Source: Nemania diffusa (taxonomy: Eukaryota; Ascomycota; Sordariomycetes; Xylariales; Xylariaceae). Taken from it: DNA of 64,000 nucleotides. The notes beneath the pieces are model-generated. The model did not search any database. It worked only from the letters and a program-made list of their open reading frames with translations, and was not told where the DNA came from. How positions within the stretch are numbered: position 1 is the stretch's first letter; each line of letters begins with the position of its first letter. Of this stretch, positions 22,082 to 33,845 are shown in pieces. The stretch is taken from positions 248,001-312,000 of the forward strand of contig JBBPUQ010000003.1 in assembly GCA_038501195.1 (NCBI GenBank), given 5' to 3'. A program made the position numbers and the translations under genes.

Positions 22082-25000
22082 ATGGCGTCTGCGGCTTTTC
22101 TTGAGCAGCACCCGAAACGAGATATCTTTCAACTGGCTCAGACCTGTGAGAGTTTGTTCCTGCAATACACTGATCTGCAGTTTGAACCGACAGAAAATCG
22201 TACTAAAGCCGACCTCCAACTGCAGCGCTTCTATGTCTGGGCTTCTTATCTTGGAGTGTTTGCCAGCTATGATGCTTCCCTCGATAAGCGATTAGAGTAC
22301 AGCGATCAAGTCCAGGACCTTGTACTACAATTGCTATCATTAGTGCGAATAAACCTCGAGTTCCGTAAGTCTTGTAGATCAAAAACAGTCGGTATAGGTG
22401 TCGCTAAGTGCCCTTTTCAGTAAATTCCGAGGACCTCAACGACAAGCCGATGCAAATTGCAGTGGAAACCGAAAGCGATATCTTAAAAACAGAAGGAAAA
22501 TCCAAACTTCAGGGAACCGCCACCGAAGCCTTAGACGCCGTGGAAGCTACAATCAACCGACTGAACAGCCTAGGCATAACAGTTCGGAGACATTCAGCCT
22601 CTAGCCTTGATGATCGGGTGAAGGCTTTTACGAATAGGCATGGGGATGACAATTACCCTTACACAGAGTTCGCAAAACAGATTGTTTATCACAAATATCG
22701 AGCTGCGCCACCTTCCCTACAGATGCAACTCGCCCTATCAATGTCGGCGAGACGCCAAAGATTAGAATATATTAAACAGCATCAGCGGAAACTCGCCATT
22801 CGCTCGCCGCACGACGCAAGAAATGAACCGGCAAATTGGCTGCAGACGAAACAGTCCGGCTTACGTTCAAATAACGCGCCAACCACCGGGTCAGAAGTAG
22901 ATCAGAGAAAGCTAGCATTCGGCCCATCTAACAACAATCTGCTAGTCGGAGCACTCGCCCCCCCTTCTGTGCACACGAACGCTTCAAACTTTAAACAAAC
23001 ACCATCGCTGATGCTCAAGTTACGAGTGCCCGACGGAGCTTCTGTAGTGTCTTCATCGAAGCAGAGCACAACGCTCATAGCTGAGAATCTAGAAGAATAT
23101 CCTGAGCCACCCAAAAAGGAGGCCGGGAAGCCGGACCCAACATGTCCCTATTGTTACCAACCATTCCAAGATTCTGACTTAAAGATTCAGAACTGGAAGT
23201 AAGACAACCATCGCGCCAAGGCCTGAGCCAATGCTAACAGCCAGCAGAAAACACGTAGACCAGGATCTTCGGCCATTTGTCTGCATTTCAGACAAATGCA
23301 ACCAACAATCGCCTCTAGTGTCCCAAGATTGGCGGATCTGGGCTAACCACATGAGACAATCCCATTCAAATAGGTGGACACAGTTAGTTCACAAACCAAC
23401 TGTCTGGCGCTGTGACCTTGGCCACCAAAGTAATGTATTTACTGACAAAGAGAGCTTTGAGGAACATCTTAATAGCATGCACGGAGACTGTAGTGAGGCG
23501 ACACGAAGGGCCATCTCCCAATCCTGCAAAGTTTATCGAAGAAGGGGGCCAAATATTTGCCCTCTATGTGGCTACGATGTCTGCAAGCCTCGTTCCTCAG
23601 ACGCTTCGCCAGATCAAACGAAGCTCGACGACGCCGAAGGCCTCACCAGGCTAACGAAGCACATCGCCGGCCACCTTCGCGGGCTAGCGTTCCACAGTGT
23701 GAATAATTTAGGTGCTGAGGCAGACGGAGACAGTCTTCCCGGGAGTATAGAGACGTCGAGCAGGAACAAGCTGGACGGATCCAAAACGCGCCCACCAAGC
23801 GGGCTAAAGGATCTTTCACGTGTTTCTTTAAGCTTTCCTAACACTCCAACTCTGGAGTTTAGGACCGATGCCGCCGAGTTTGATGCAGATTGGAGTCATG
23901 CTGAGTTGACACTTTTAGGGGCGATCCCGGAGGAGCTCTCCTTGGCCGATGCTGTCGACTGGGACGCTGTAAAGGCGAACCTGAAGAGGCACATAAAACC
24001 AGAATTCCTTGCAGAGCTGGAACATGACCAAGAGCCAGAATCTTCTGACCCGATTCTTCAACACCTACTTCAACAGAAATTGTTACGAGAGCCATTCGAT
24101 GATGACATCGGGCCGCTTGATTTGCAAGATGACTGTGGAGGGCCTACAAGCGGATTCGACCTGGTATTCGTCCATGGCCTTCGCGGGTCACGATTGAAGA
24201 CTTGGTCTCGTGATGGTATCTTTTGGCCGCACGATCTACTCAAGGACGATCTGAAAAATACCAGGGTAATCACATGGGGTTACGATGCTAATATCGCCAA
24301 CGCCTTTCAGTATTTTAGTAATGAGAGCCTCTTTGGACATGCCACTAGATTGCTAAACGACCTCGCCAGACTCAGGCGGGGAATAGTATGCCCTCCTCTT
24401 CCCACCACCTAAAAGATTATATTTTGCTTACCAGACTGAGCTAACAATGTCTGAACAGATCAGACCCATCATATTCATATGCCATAGCCTCGGTGGCCTC
24501 GTTGTGAAGCAAGCCCTGATCACCTCGGACAGCTACAACATTCATGGATGGCCACCCGCCAACATCGTCGCCGATATCTATAAGAGTACCGCTGGAGTTA
24601 TTTTCATGGGAACGCCACACCGAGGGAGCCTCAAAGAAACATACGGCGAAATTGTGGTAAAGGTTGCCAAGCTGTCTCTTCGCCGACCAGATGACCAGCT
24701 TCTCCAGACATTAAAACCCGACTCCCATATCCTCGAGAAGCAACGCGATGACTTCATAACAATCTCAAAGGATATGACCATTGTCTGTATCAGGGAAGAG
24801 CTTCCTACTGGAGCTGGTCTGGTACGAATATTTTTCTCGTTAATATCACATTGCTCGTCGCAACACCCTACTAAAAGTTTTCATTACTAGATTGTTCCGG
24901 AAGCATCTGCGACGTATGATGGGTTTAATGTTGTCCGCGGCGCAATCCATGCGAACCACATAGACATGGTCAAGTTCGCTACGAGGGTTGAAGGCTACGA

Positions 25001-27624
25001 AAGAACGCTCGGCCACATCCGAGACATTATAAACGACAAATTGTCTGAGGTGCAAAAAGGTATTCAGCTGAATTCTTTTCCTAACCCTATTAATAATACA
25101 CATAAAGTCCCGGGATCTACTACAAAGCCCCTTAAATCTTGATCTATGACAGTGGGGTTTCTATTTTGATCCTGGTCCCATAATTTCCCGCAATATCCGA
25201 TCCCTTTCGTAATAGACAGAAGCTGACATTCCCCTAGATCAGAAGAAAGTCGAAGCTTGGAATAAAAGTGAGTCATTCTATGCCATGCTGGACCTTATCA
25301 AATCGTGTACTTAAGATTTTGTAGAAATCCTTAATGCTTTGAGGTTCCCAGGAATCTTTGAAAGAGAAGAGATGGTAGAGCAGGCATATGCCGAAACTTG
25401 TTCCTGGGTTTGGGGTCGTATACCAACAAGTGGTAGGACGATATTAGCGGAACCATGTGAGTTTATCTCATGGCTTCGGAGTACCGAGCCGCTCCTTTGG
25501 ATTAGCGGCAAGGCCGGGTGCGGGAAGTCCACCCTCATGAAGCATATTTACCGCCACCCAAGAACGAAACTTGAGCTTGAGAATTCATCGTGGGCCGCCG
25601 GGAAAGACTTGATCTTCATCGGGCATTTCTTTCACGACCGCGGTACGAATGACCAGAAGTCAAGGGAAGGAATGCTCAGGAGTATTTTGTCTCAGGTGCT
25701 TGATATGCAGCCCCATCTTATCCCCATAGCTTTCTCTGAAAGCCGATTTGCCCACAGCGATCACTCAGGGAACCCAGAATATAAGCTGGAGATGACGACA
25801 GAGTTGCTTACCTGGGAAACCCTCAGCAAGGCTTTTCTTTCCATGCTGCAACATATGGGTAATTTTAAGATCTGCCTCTTCCTGGATGGTTTGGACGAAT
25901 ATCGAATGGCTGGAAGGGAAGACCAGTATACGGAACAGGAGCTGAACCTAATTTACGATGGCACTAACGAAGATGAGGCCTGGGGCCGAAGTAGGTGGAT
26001 AACCGAAGGACACAAAGAGGTTGCGAAGTTCCTTTTCAAGTTCAGCACTCACAAGAACGTGAAAGTCTGTATATCCAGCAGAGAACTAGTTGTGTTCGAG
26101 CATGAATTCCGAAGTCTACCGAGAATTATGGTCGATACTCATACAGCTGAAGCTATTGCCCAGTACTGCACAGGCCGCTTAACGAAAGAGACACCTGATC
26201 TCGTGGAGATGCAAAGGTTTATAGCTGAGATTACGCATAAGTCACTCGGCGTATTTCTCTGGGCCCAACTTGTTGTCGACTTGTTGGTTGATGGACATAC
26301 CAACGGCGACTATGATAGAGAACTCTGGGACAGACTGGGCAAAGTTCCTGTAAGACTTGGGGGGAGAGACGGCTTGTACATGCATATGATGCGGAATATC
26401 GAGCGAAAATATCTCCCGGAGTCGAAGAGACTGTTTCAACTTGTTATGGGTCCGTTCCAACTTGCTATGAGATTCAGCGAGAATGATATAGACATTATAA
26501 CTTTGTTCCTAGCGGAAGAAGGGCATCTCCAAGATGGTACCACGGAAGACCTAAGAGCTATTAGTGATGACTATGAGCTCAACACATGGGATGAATGGGC
26601 AATTAGACGGGATAGGCTACAAAAGCGCCTCAAGAGTCGTTGTGGCGGTCTTCTTGAAAGAACAAAACCAGTGCAATTCATGCACCAGACGGCAAAACAG
26701 TTCATTTCGAGGAAGTATCTGTGGGATGAAATTTTTCTCAACGTCGACGGGTTCACTTCTGAAGTGAATGTGACCCTTGCGATGGCAAGTGGATTGATTC
26801 GACGCCTGAAGTGCTGCGCTGAGGCTGTTGTCATTCATGATTACGATAGCAGTCGCGATGCCGATAATTTGCACTCAACATACAACTTCCCCGCCTTTAT
26901 CTTTACAATTGTGGAACTTCTAAAGCGTGTGGAATTACCTCATCAGATGAACGACAGCCCTGATGGCTCTGAGAACCACGCCCAGAGGCTCTTCGAAGAG
27001 CTAGATCACGTTGGGCAACGACTTACACGTACCTTCAGGTCCTCTTACAAACATTTCGAATCTTGTTGGCCTGCAGCTTATTATGATATCGTGCATGCCA
27101 CATCTAAGCAATTAACCAGTTTTTTGGACTTAATGGTCGTGTTGAAATCTGAGCACTATGTAGAGATAAAACTGGGAGCTCAAATTTCTTCTAGTGACGA
27201 ATTAGCGCGCCTCTTATCGATTGCCGTGTTTACTACGCAGTTGCATTTCAAGAGTGGCCGTGCCGGCATAGTCGTGAATCGATCCGCCAAGATTATAGAG
27301 AGCCTCCTCAAACGAGGCGCCAATCCAAACGCACAAGTTGATTCAGAAGATGGCCTAAGGCCAAGGATAACTGTGTGGGTATGCTTTCTCCAAAACATAA
27401 ATTGGAATCCAGCGTTTATGAATCGTCTTGAAGCGGAAATTGCGACTGCGAAAGTATTTATAAAATATGGGGCTGATCCTACAGCACGTTGGGATACCGG
27501 CACACCGGAATCGGTCTTAATGCAAGGGTTAGACCGTGCGCCGGAGGCCAAGAAGGATATCGACGAGCTCTTAGAGCTTTTACGCCAGGCCAGGGAAAAG
27601 AGCGTGGGTCAGGAGATAAAGTAA
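22082..27624 (+). CDS. NLR/STAND protein: zinc fingers, alpha/beta hydrolase, NACHT, short ankyrin-like tail
   Basis: Model: exons 22082-22364, 22421-23198, 23245-24385, 24459-24821, 24891-25059, 25238-25267 and 25325-27624; 1,687 aa, frame preserved at every junction. Order of parts: an N-terminal helical region; Cys/His pairs resembling degenerate C2H2 fingers (CPYC near 335, CISDKC near 365, CPLCGYDVC near 447, HIAGH near 480); a SesB-like alpha/beta hydrolase (FVHGLRG near 660, nucleophile Ser744 in ICHSLGGL, then MGTPHRGS and a candidate His in AIHANHIDMVKF); a NACHT NTPase with Walker A GKAGCGKST (Lys989) and Walker B FLDGLDEY (Asp1109). The end has only two weak ankyrin-like units (LLKRGANPN, KYGADPT), not the long repeat array of many fungal NLRs. 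These proteins are intracellular non-self sensors whose hydrolase or other N-terminal domain is the effector. The 30-nt exon 6 and its flanking 178-bp intron are the least certain part. Confidence 0.85.
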
Positions 27625-27952
27625 CTAGATCCTATAGGGTGGTTATGCCTATGGTTTTCGCTATATATATAGGACCTCTGGTCTGAGTCTTATACTACAC
27701 TCCTTTACATTGTTCTTTCTAGCTTTTTACAGGCCTTCTATTTACTCTGTGGCCAACCCCTGACAATAGTACCCCTGGAGTCGTTTTCATGGGAACGCCA
27801 CCCTAGAGACTAACACATTGAGAACATTTATACATCTCCTGTAATATGGCCTATGTGTCTTACATTTCGTACCCTACATATGACACCTTAAGTGATTAGT
27901 ATATAGAACCATTGAATAAACCAACCTCTCCCAGGTTGTTTTCTTATTGGTT
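27625..27952. other. Short gap with a hydrolase-gene relic
   Basis: This separates the convergent ends of the NLR and the SesB-like gene. Positions 27774-27805 read CCTGGAGTCGTTTTCATGGG and onward, nearly the same as the NLR coding sequence at about 24593-24622 that encodes the AGVIFMGTPHRG block. In this copy it runs into a stop codon at once, so it appears to be a fragment of a decayed duplicate. Confidence 0.5.
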
Positions 27953-29969
27953 TCACTTCAATAATAGTAATGGTTTTACAGATATCAGATCCTTTGACTC
28001 TGGGTCGAGCAACTGATAATCATCCAAGCATGTTTCAAACATGATGTAACGATGCTGTAGCAGCTGGCTATCATCCAGGTCACGATCTTGTGATTTAAGC
28101 GCAACAGTAAAATCAACCATGCGTTTGACTATGTTAACCGGCAGCGTCATGAGGCGGACCCTCATCGTCATGCACCTCTTAGACCAACATTTGGGCGATA
28201 CGCTCTCGAGCACGACATCTTCGTAGCGATTTAGACCTTCTACCTACGATACGTATTAGCTGATGCCACATGAAACATGGAACGACTCAAGAGAGAAGGG
28301 TCCTTACTTGAGCTAGCTGCGACGGATCGATCCTGGAAAGCTGGGTTTCGTAAAAAGCGTCTATGGTGTCCTGTTTATCCATTGAAACAAGGGGAAGGAT
28401 AATATCCTCATCGAAGTCTTTGCTGGAAGACCTGAGAGAACTAAATACCGGCGCTAAGAAAGTCCATTGCGCTTCATAGAACCTGGCAAGATCTATGAAG
28501 CTCCAATTCCGGAAGAGACGAGTTTCAGGGGAGAACTTTCTGAGAGGAAGCAGGTTGTCATCAAATCCGTCGCGCTGTACCTTCTGAAGTAGTAACATGA
28601 TAGACCGGAGGTCAAGCTCACAATATACCATTATTATAAAGAGCCTCCTCGCGCGTTCCACAATAAAGTCTACCACGCTAGCATCCACAGCCAGCCCTAT
28701 ATTAGAGTTTTGGATCACCCTCTCAATAGTCTCTTTGGTCACTAAGATCTGCTGGAAACCATCTGGGAGGAACTTTCGGTTTGGCATGACGGCACTTTCC
28801 AACAGGTTATCAGCGATCCTCTTAGCCAAGCCGTCATTGGCAGAGTATTGCCTGACCAGCCATTCGGCGGGCTCTCTTCTAGCCGGACCTTTGGTAAGGT
28901 TTCTAGTTAGTTTCGGCCCTGTCCTGGATAGTTGTCGCACTACAGACTGCAGGAGTTCATTAATAACCTTGAACTCAGTATCCTCGGGGTAGAGCCTCGT
29001 CATAGACGAATGACTTCTATTAATGGCAATAGGCATAAACTCGGGTAGTACGGCCCATTCTGGAGATATTATCTGTGGCAGAGTTAGCTGGACGCACAGT
29101 CCGGCAAGTTTGTAGCTCATAACGAACATACCAATTGTTTGATAGGATCTCGTAAACTGGAGAAGCAACCAGTCATGATCGCCGCAGAACCAAAATCCTT
29201 CAGTCTATCCCTAAATTGCCGCTGCATTGATGCAGTCTCCATTATCTTATTCTCAACTAGCGACCAGTCTTGAGCCTGGGCCGTCTTAGCACATTTAATA
29301 CCATATGATTTAGCAACTATGATCGCCCATTGAGCGATTCCAGCTCCGAAATGCGGGGTGCCAAACAGAAAAGCAGCATGTCTTCGATTACAGAGCACCG
29401 AACCATCGCTATCAGGATCCAACACGGACCAGACGAACGCCTAAGTGAACTGAAATTAGACAGCTTGTCTGTAAGAGTATAAGCTACGTACCTGTTCGTA
29501 CATGATCCCACCAAGCCCGTGAGCAAAGACAAGAAGAGGCACGTTTGATTTGTGATTATTGCTCCCTAGAAACTGGAGTAGCTCTCTGGAAAGGCTGCGT
29601 ATGCGCTTTGGGCATACAATGTCTTCGATGGTCCTGACCCAATCGCGTTTGTATTGATATATGAAGACTCGAGCCGAGGGGAAGTGTGTGAGACGGGTCA
29701 GCCAGAGTTCCTCACTATCAGGTTGTTTCCACGCATTATCATGGTCCGGAACAGCATCGTGGATGAAAATGAAGCTACATAGAGGTAGATTTAGAGCTAA
29801 CCCTGCAGAAACACACGGGATTCGTAACTTACTCGATTGTATGATTTTCAATATCTGGATTAAGAATACGGCACTCAGTCTCACTGAGTAGAGTATTGAC
29901 GCCATGACCTTCACCAGTGGCGTTGTTTGAAGAGACCAGCCATCTAAAGGGGTGGAGAAAGGAAGTCAT
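27953..29969 (-). CDS. SesB-like alpha/beta hydrolase-fold protein lacking the nucleophile serine
   Basis: Model on the minus strand: exons 29969-29833, 29774-29492, 29440-29132, 29072-28308 and 28243-27953; 594 aa, introns 51-64 bp, frame kept. The N-terminal half follows the SesB/DUF676 hydrolase layout found in fungal NLRs: a first block FIFIHDAVPDHDNAW (usually an HG pair, here HD), then LLVFAHGLGGIM where GHSLGG is expected, then FLFGTPHFGAG. The nucleophile serine is glycine and the oxyanion motif is altered, so hydrolysis is unlikely. The C-terminal half resembles the region preceding kinase-like domains in some fungal incompatibility proteins (YEAQWTFLAPVF, DEDIILPLV), but no kinase follows. 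It sits head-on to the NLR gene and may act as a regulatory or decoy partner; that role is inference. The start was chosen because MTSFLHPF leads in frame into the hydrolase. Confidence 0.75.
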
Positions 29970-31604
29970 TGGGTGGAGGTTAATTTTCGATGGTGTAATC
30001 TGTTCACTTTCGTAGGAAATAACACAACTGGGTCTGAATACTAGAATATTTTCGCATCGTAATAGGCGCAGACTGAATGGGCGTATTTCTTGAAGGTTGA
30101 ACTAGGTATGAGTCTAGGTTGAGTAGGTGTATGGCGAGTTTCAAGAAAGAATATGAATGCAAAGTTATTATTCAAGATAAAACACGGGGGGAACGGCGTA
30201 GAAACCACTCTATTCCAACCTACTTTAAGGCGTGGAATATATGGATCGAGCGAGTCTGCCTTGTGCAGACGTCATTGAAAGTCCTAATATATTACCAGTA
30301 CGAATGCCTGGCTTACCAGCCAAGTGAATTATTACCGCCCAATGGGTGCTCAGATGGATGATTCGAGTTACAGCGCCAGGCTAGACCGTTGACCATCGGG
30401 AACACAGGGGGGAAAAGGTATCATAAGATGATGAATGTAAGGATGAATGCTACAAGGGAACGAATACAGTAAAGAATAGAAGCGTATCTAGGGGAGCAGC
30501 TAACCTGCGCGATCGCATAGGCCTACCACAATTACCAACTTTTAAACGATATTGACGTTAACATTGAATATGACTTGTCCGCCGTTAATGGTTTTTGGAA
30601 CGACTTCAAAGCAGCAATCTACTCAACCATTGGAGGGTTTCTATTATCAAAGCTAGTGCGTCCCTTTTTTTAACACGTGAACCAGTCTCGCCATCATATA
30701 TCATATTACGAAGTATTTCGAGAACGTCTAACGAACCTATCAACAACATAACATAAATTTTTCTCGAGAAGTCATATATGACAGAAGCTTCAAGATTAAC
30801 TACAGGATGAAACACATCACTATTAGTCCCCTAGATATCAGTTATCTGCTAATAATCATTTATATATCGACGATCTAAAAATAGTAGTGGTTATTGGCTG
30901 GAAATAATAACCTGACAAGACTGCTGTAGACGGATGTAGATATGCAGGTAAGGCTGAGACACATACACCGGAGATTCCTCCAGAATGCTGGGATGCTGGA
31001 TTTTTACGTGGATAATGATGAAATATCAATAAAATTATAACTTGTCGCTCACCTAGACAACTTTCGTCATAGGGCTAGGCGAGCAGATCCTACAAAACAC
31101 ATACTGCGCGCCTTAAAGACTTAGGTCACGACCAGACAGTCACTTAATAAATGCTGAGAAACATCATTCATAGGTGTATAGAGGAAAATTAACGAAAAAG
31201 CAAGGATCTACCAAACCCAAATCGAAAGACTTCCCATGTGCCCGGATCAACGTACAGTATTAATGTATCCTACACCGGTGATAAAACTGTGGATTGTAGT
31301 AGTATAGTAATTAGCAGCAATTATTTCCTCCCATCGTGTAGTGTAGGTATAGGTAGAGAGTTGTTAAGAAATCCTCTCTCATCCGATCTCACACTCCCAG
31401 GAAGAGATAAAACGAACCATTAGTACGATCAAAAAGGTTCAGGTTCCATCGTCTTCAACGCCATGCACATAATTACTGATATCAAGAAGCATAGGATAGT
31501 GTATAATAGATGGCCATTTGTTTGTCTATTTTCCTCCCGCCTTCATATTCATCGTCTCAAAGCAAAGGGTATCACGAACTTTTTAGCATAGGTAGTCGTA
31601 CATC
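29970..31604. other. Intergenic with a possible coding relic
   Basis: No intact gene. On the minus strand about 30,606-30,815 reads as a 69-aa frame with protein-like composition but no partner exon or recognised family; it may be a decayed gene piece. The remainder is AT-rich and featureless. Confidence 0.45.
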
Positions 31605-33289
31605 TCATAGTGGCAAGGACCCCAATGACGGGTCAATCAGACCATTGAGTTCATCCGACCCAATCAGTCTTCTCATCTCGGCTTCGTCCTTAAGCCATTC
31701 TTCATCGACACCCATGTTGTCCGCGTTGAACGTCTCCATGCCCGCATCAGCCCCAACCCAGAAATCCTCCCCGGTATAATTCCATTCAGGTACATCTTGT
31801 GCGACATCTTGGAGGGCCGGCAATGGCTCTAGGGCGGCGTCGGGATCTACAACACTATCGAGAAGAGCTTGCTCTATTTGGTGTTCGCTTTGAACATGGG
31901 CCTCTAACTCGCCACTGTAGGTGAACTTCATAAAGCAGCCAGGGAATGTACATGGCATTGTCCTTCGTGATTTCTCGCTAAAGCCTGTCAGCTGTTCCAG
32001 CATGGTAAGATTAGTTTGATGTTGCAGCGAAGACAGCGGACCCGTTGAATGGTTAGGTTCTGGTCTCTCCTGCATCAAGTGTACGTAGCGCACGTGATTC
32101 TCTAGTGTAAGCTTGAGATTGAAGGCTTGCCCACAACCTTGGCTGTTTGACCAAGTCGCCAGATCTTCCGTCTTGCTCAAGTCAAACTCACCACACACGA
32201 AACGCACGCCTTTATGAGCGCTGCGAATGTGTACATTCAAGTTTGACGTCCTCGTAAAGGATTTGTTGCATCCGGGCCACGTGCAAACAACCGTCTTGCG
32301 CTCTTCCGCCGACCTGCGGTTTGCGTGGTCGGACTCGAGATGTCTCTCAAGTTCTTCCCTTCCCTCACAGGACTCCCCACAGAACATACAGTTGATATGA
32401 GAATTCTTCATATGTGCCTGCAGAAGAGTAAGTGTGGGGAATCCCACTTTCTTTGGGTTGCCCTGGTCGTCCTTCTGGGTGGCACATTCATCACACCAGA
32501 AGCGGTTCTCTCCATGATCCCGTTCCTGGTGTCGTCGTAAAGCACCGGCCGTGTCAAACCCCTGCCCGCAGACGTTACTCGATTCGCCTACTTTATGGGT
32601 GCACGGGAATGCCGGTTCGTGTTGATGCTCGGTTCGGATATGGCGCTGGAGCGTCTGGTGCTTGCGAAAACTCTGATTGCAGGGAGGGAAATCGCGGCAT
32701 CTGAATCGCTCCTGGCCTTCGTGGACTAACTGGTGTCTTCGGAGGCGGGTGGCCGTCATGAACGACTTCCCGCAGCCCTCATAGGTGCAGACGTGATCTC
32801 TCTCGGCTGTGTGAGACCCTTTGACGTGTTGTTTGAGATGCTTCTCCTCTATGTAGTCCTTGCCGCAGCCGGGGTATGGGCAGCTGAAGGGGCGCTCATT
32901 ATTATGAGATCGGAGGTGGGCAGCAAGACGGGCTGGGCGGTTGAAGGTCTTGTTACAGTCTGGATATGTGCACTTGATGGTTTTCAGGTCCGAAGGCCAC
33001 TTTCGAGCTGGGCTCAGGGGTGTAAGCGGCGTGCCTGCTAGAAACGTGGATGTGATTTCGGTATATCGAGACTCGGTGTCAGAGACATCGCAATTCGGGT
33101 CGAATTCAAAGTCGGGGCCCTCTGAGAAAACAAGAGAGCCTAGTTAGCTATAGCTGGCCTACGACGAATCGAGATGGTACCCTCCCCAGAATACGAGTAT
33201 AGCGTACCAGTGAGAATGGGAGGAACATCGGTTCGGCCTCGCTTTGACAGAGGAGAACCCCCTGGCGCTTCAATGGCTGTTCTCTTCAT
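31605..33289 (-). CDS. Transcription factor IIIA-like C2H2 zinc-finger protein
   Basis: Model on the minus strand: exons 33289-33208 and 33121-31605; 532 aa, one 86-bp intron. Ten C2H2 units are visible in sequence, the first three of the regular form CxxxxCxxxF...HxxxH (for example CTYPDCNKTF, CPYPGCGKDY, CTYEGCGKSF). Later fingers have long inserts between cysteines (GESSNVC and the SKTEDLATWSNSQGC insert). The C-terminal ~110 residues are acidic. This finger number and spacing match fungal TFIIIA, which binds the internal control region of 5S rRNA genes and recruits TFIIIC/TFIIIB for RNA polymerase III. The start MKRTAIEAP was chosen because it is in frame with a spliced acidic linker; an upstream ATG adds about 20 unconserved residues. 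Divergent neighbour: RPB6. Confidence 0.88.
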
Positions 33290-33845
33290 TACGAGGAACG
33301 TGTGAGCTGCATCATCTCTACAGCTAATTGCTGGGTGAAGAGTGTGCAAATAGGTAGCTGTTTGGTGTTTGGATGTTGAATAAATTGAGCTGTCGGTCGA
33401 AAAATTTAGTGGGGCGCAGCTGAGATACCAGATAGTTTTAGTCCTCGTTTAGATATCGATATGTGTGTACCTGAGCTAGGTGTTTAAATCGCTAAGTATC
33501 TAAGCAAAACCTGGGCTCTGATAAGTGCATATCGAGATGCTAAGCTGGATGCATACGGGAGCCCCACACAGCTTCTAGAGCTGAAGGGATGGATGACCAA
33601 TTAAATCCGTTGTAGCGTAGACTTTGGTAGACTGCTAAACTTAATTTCTTTCAGCCTTCTTTCGGGCCTGAAATTTTCAGATCGCATTCAGTCAAGCTGC
33701 CCACCAGGTGACTCTTGCGCCCGCGCTTCGCCCACAACCAATTTGCCAGCATCTTCGCAACTACACTCACCATCCATTATCTAGACATCCAACTACACGC
33801 TACACATCTAATAGACCACATTCGCTCATTGCCATTCGATATACA
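33290..33845. promoter_or_regulatory. Divergent promoter between TFIIIA and RPB6 genes
   Basis: A 556-bp region separates two start codons on opposite strands, both for general transcription machinery. The RPB6 leader is C/A-rich (about 33,720-33,845). No individual factor site could be assigned. Confidence 0.5.

Noticed and set aside
30606..30815. 69-aa minus-strand frame
   Set aside because: Protein-like composition but isolated, no partner exons or family; kept only as a possible relic in the intergenic note.
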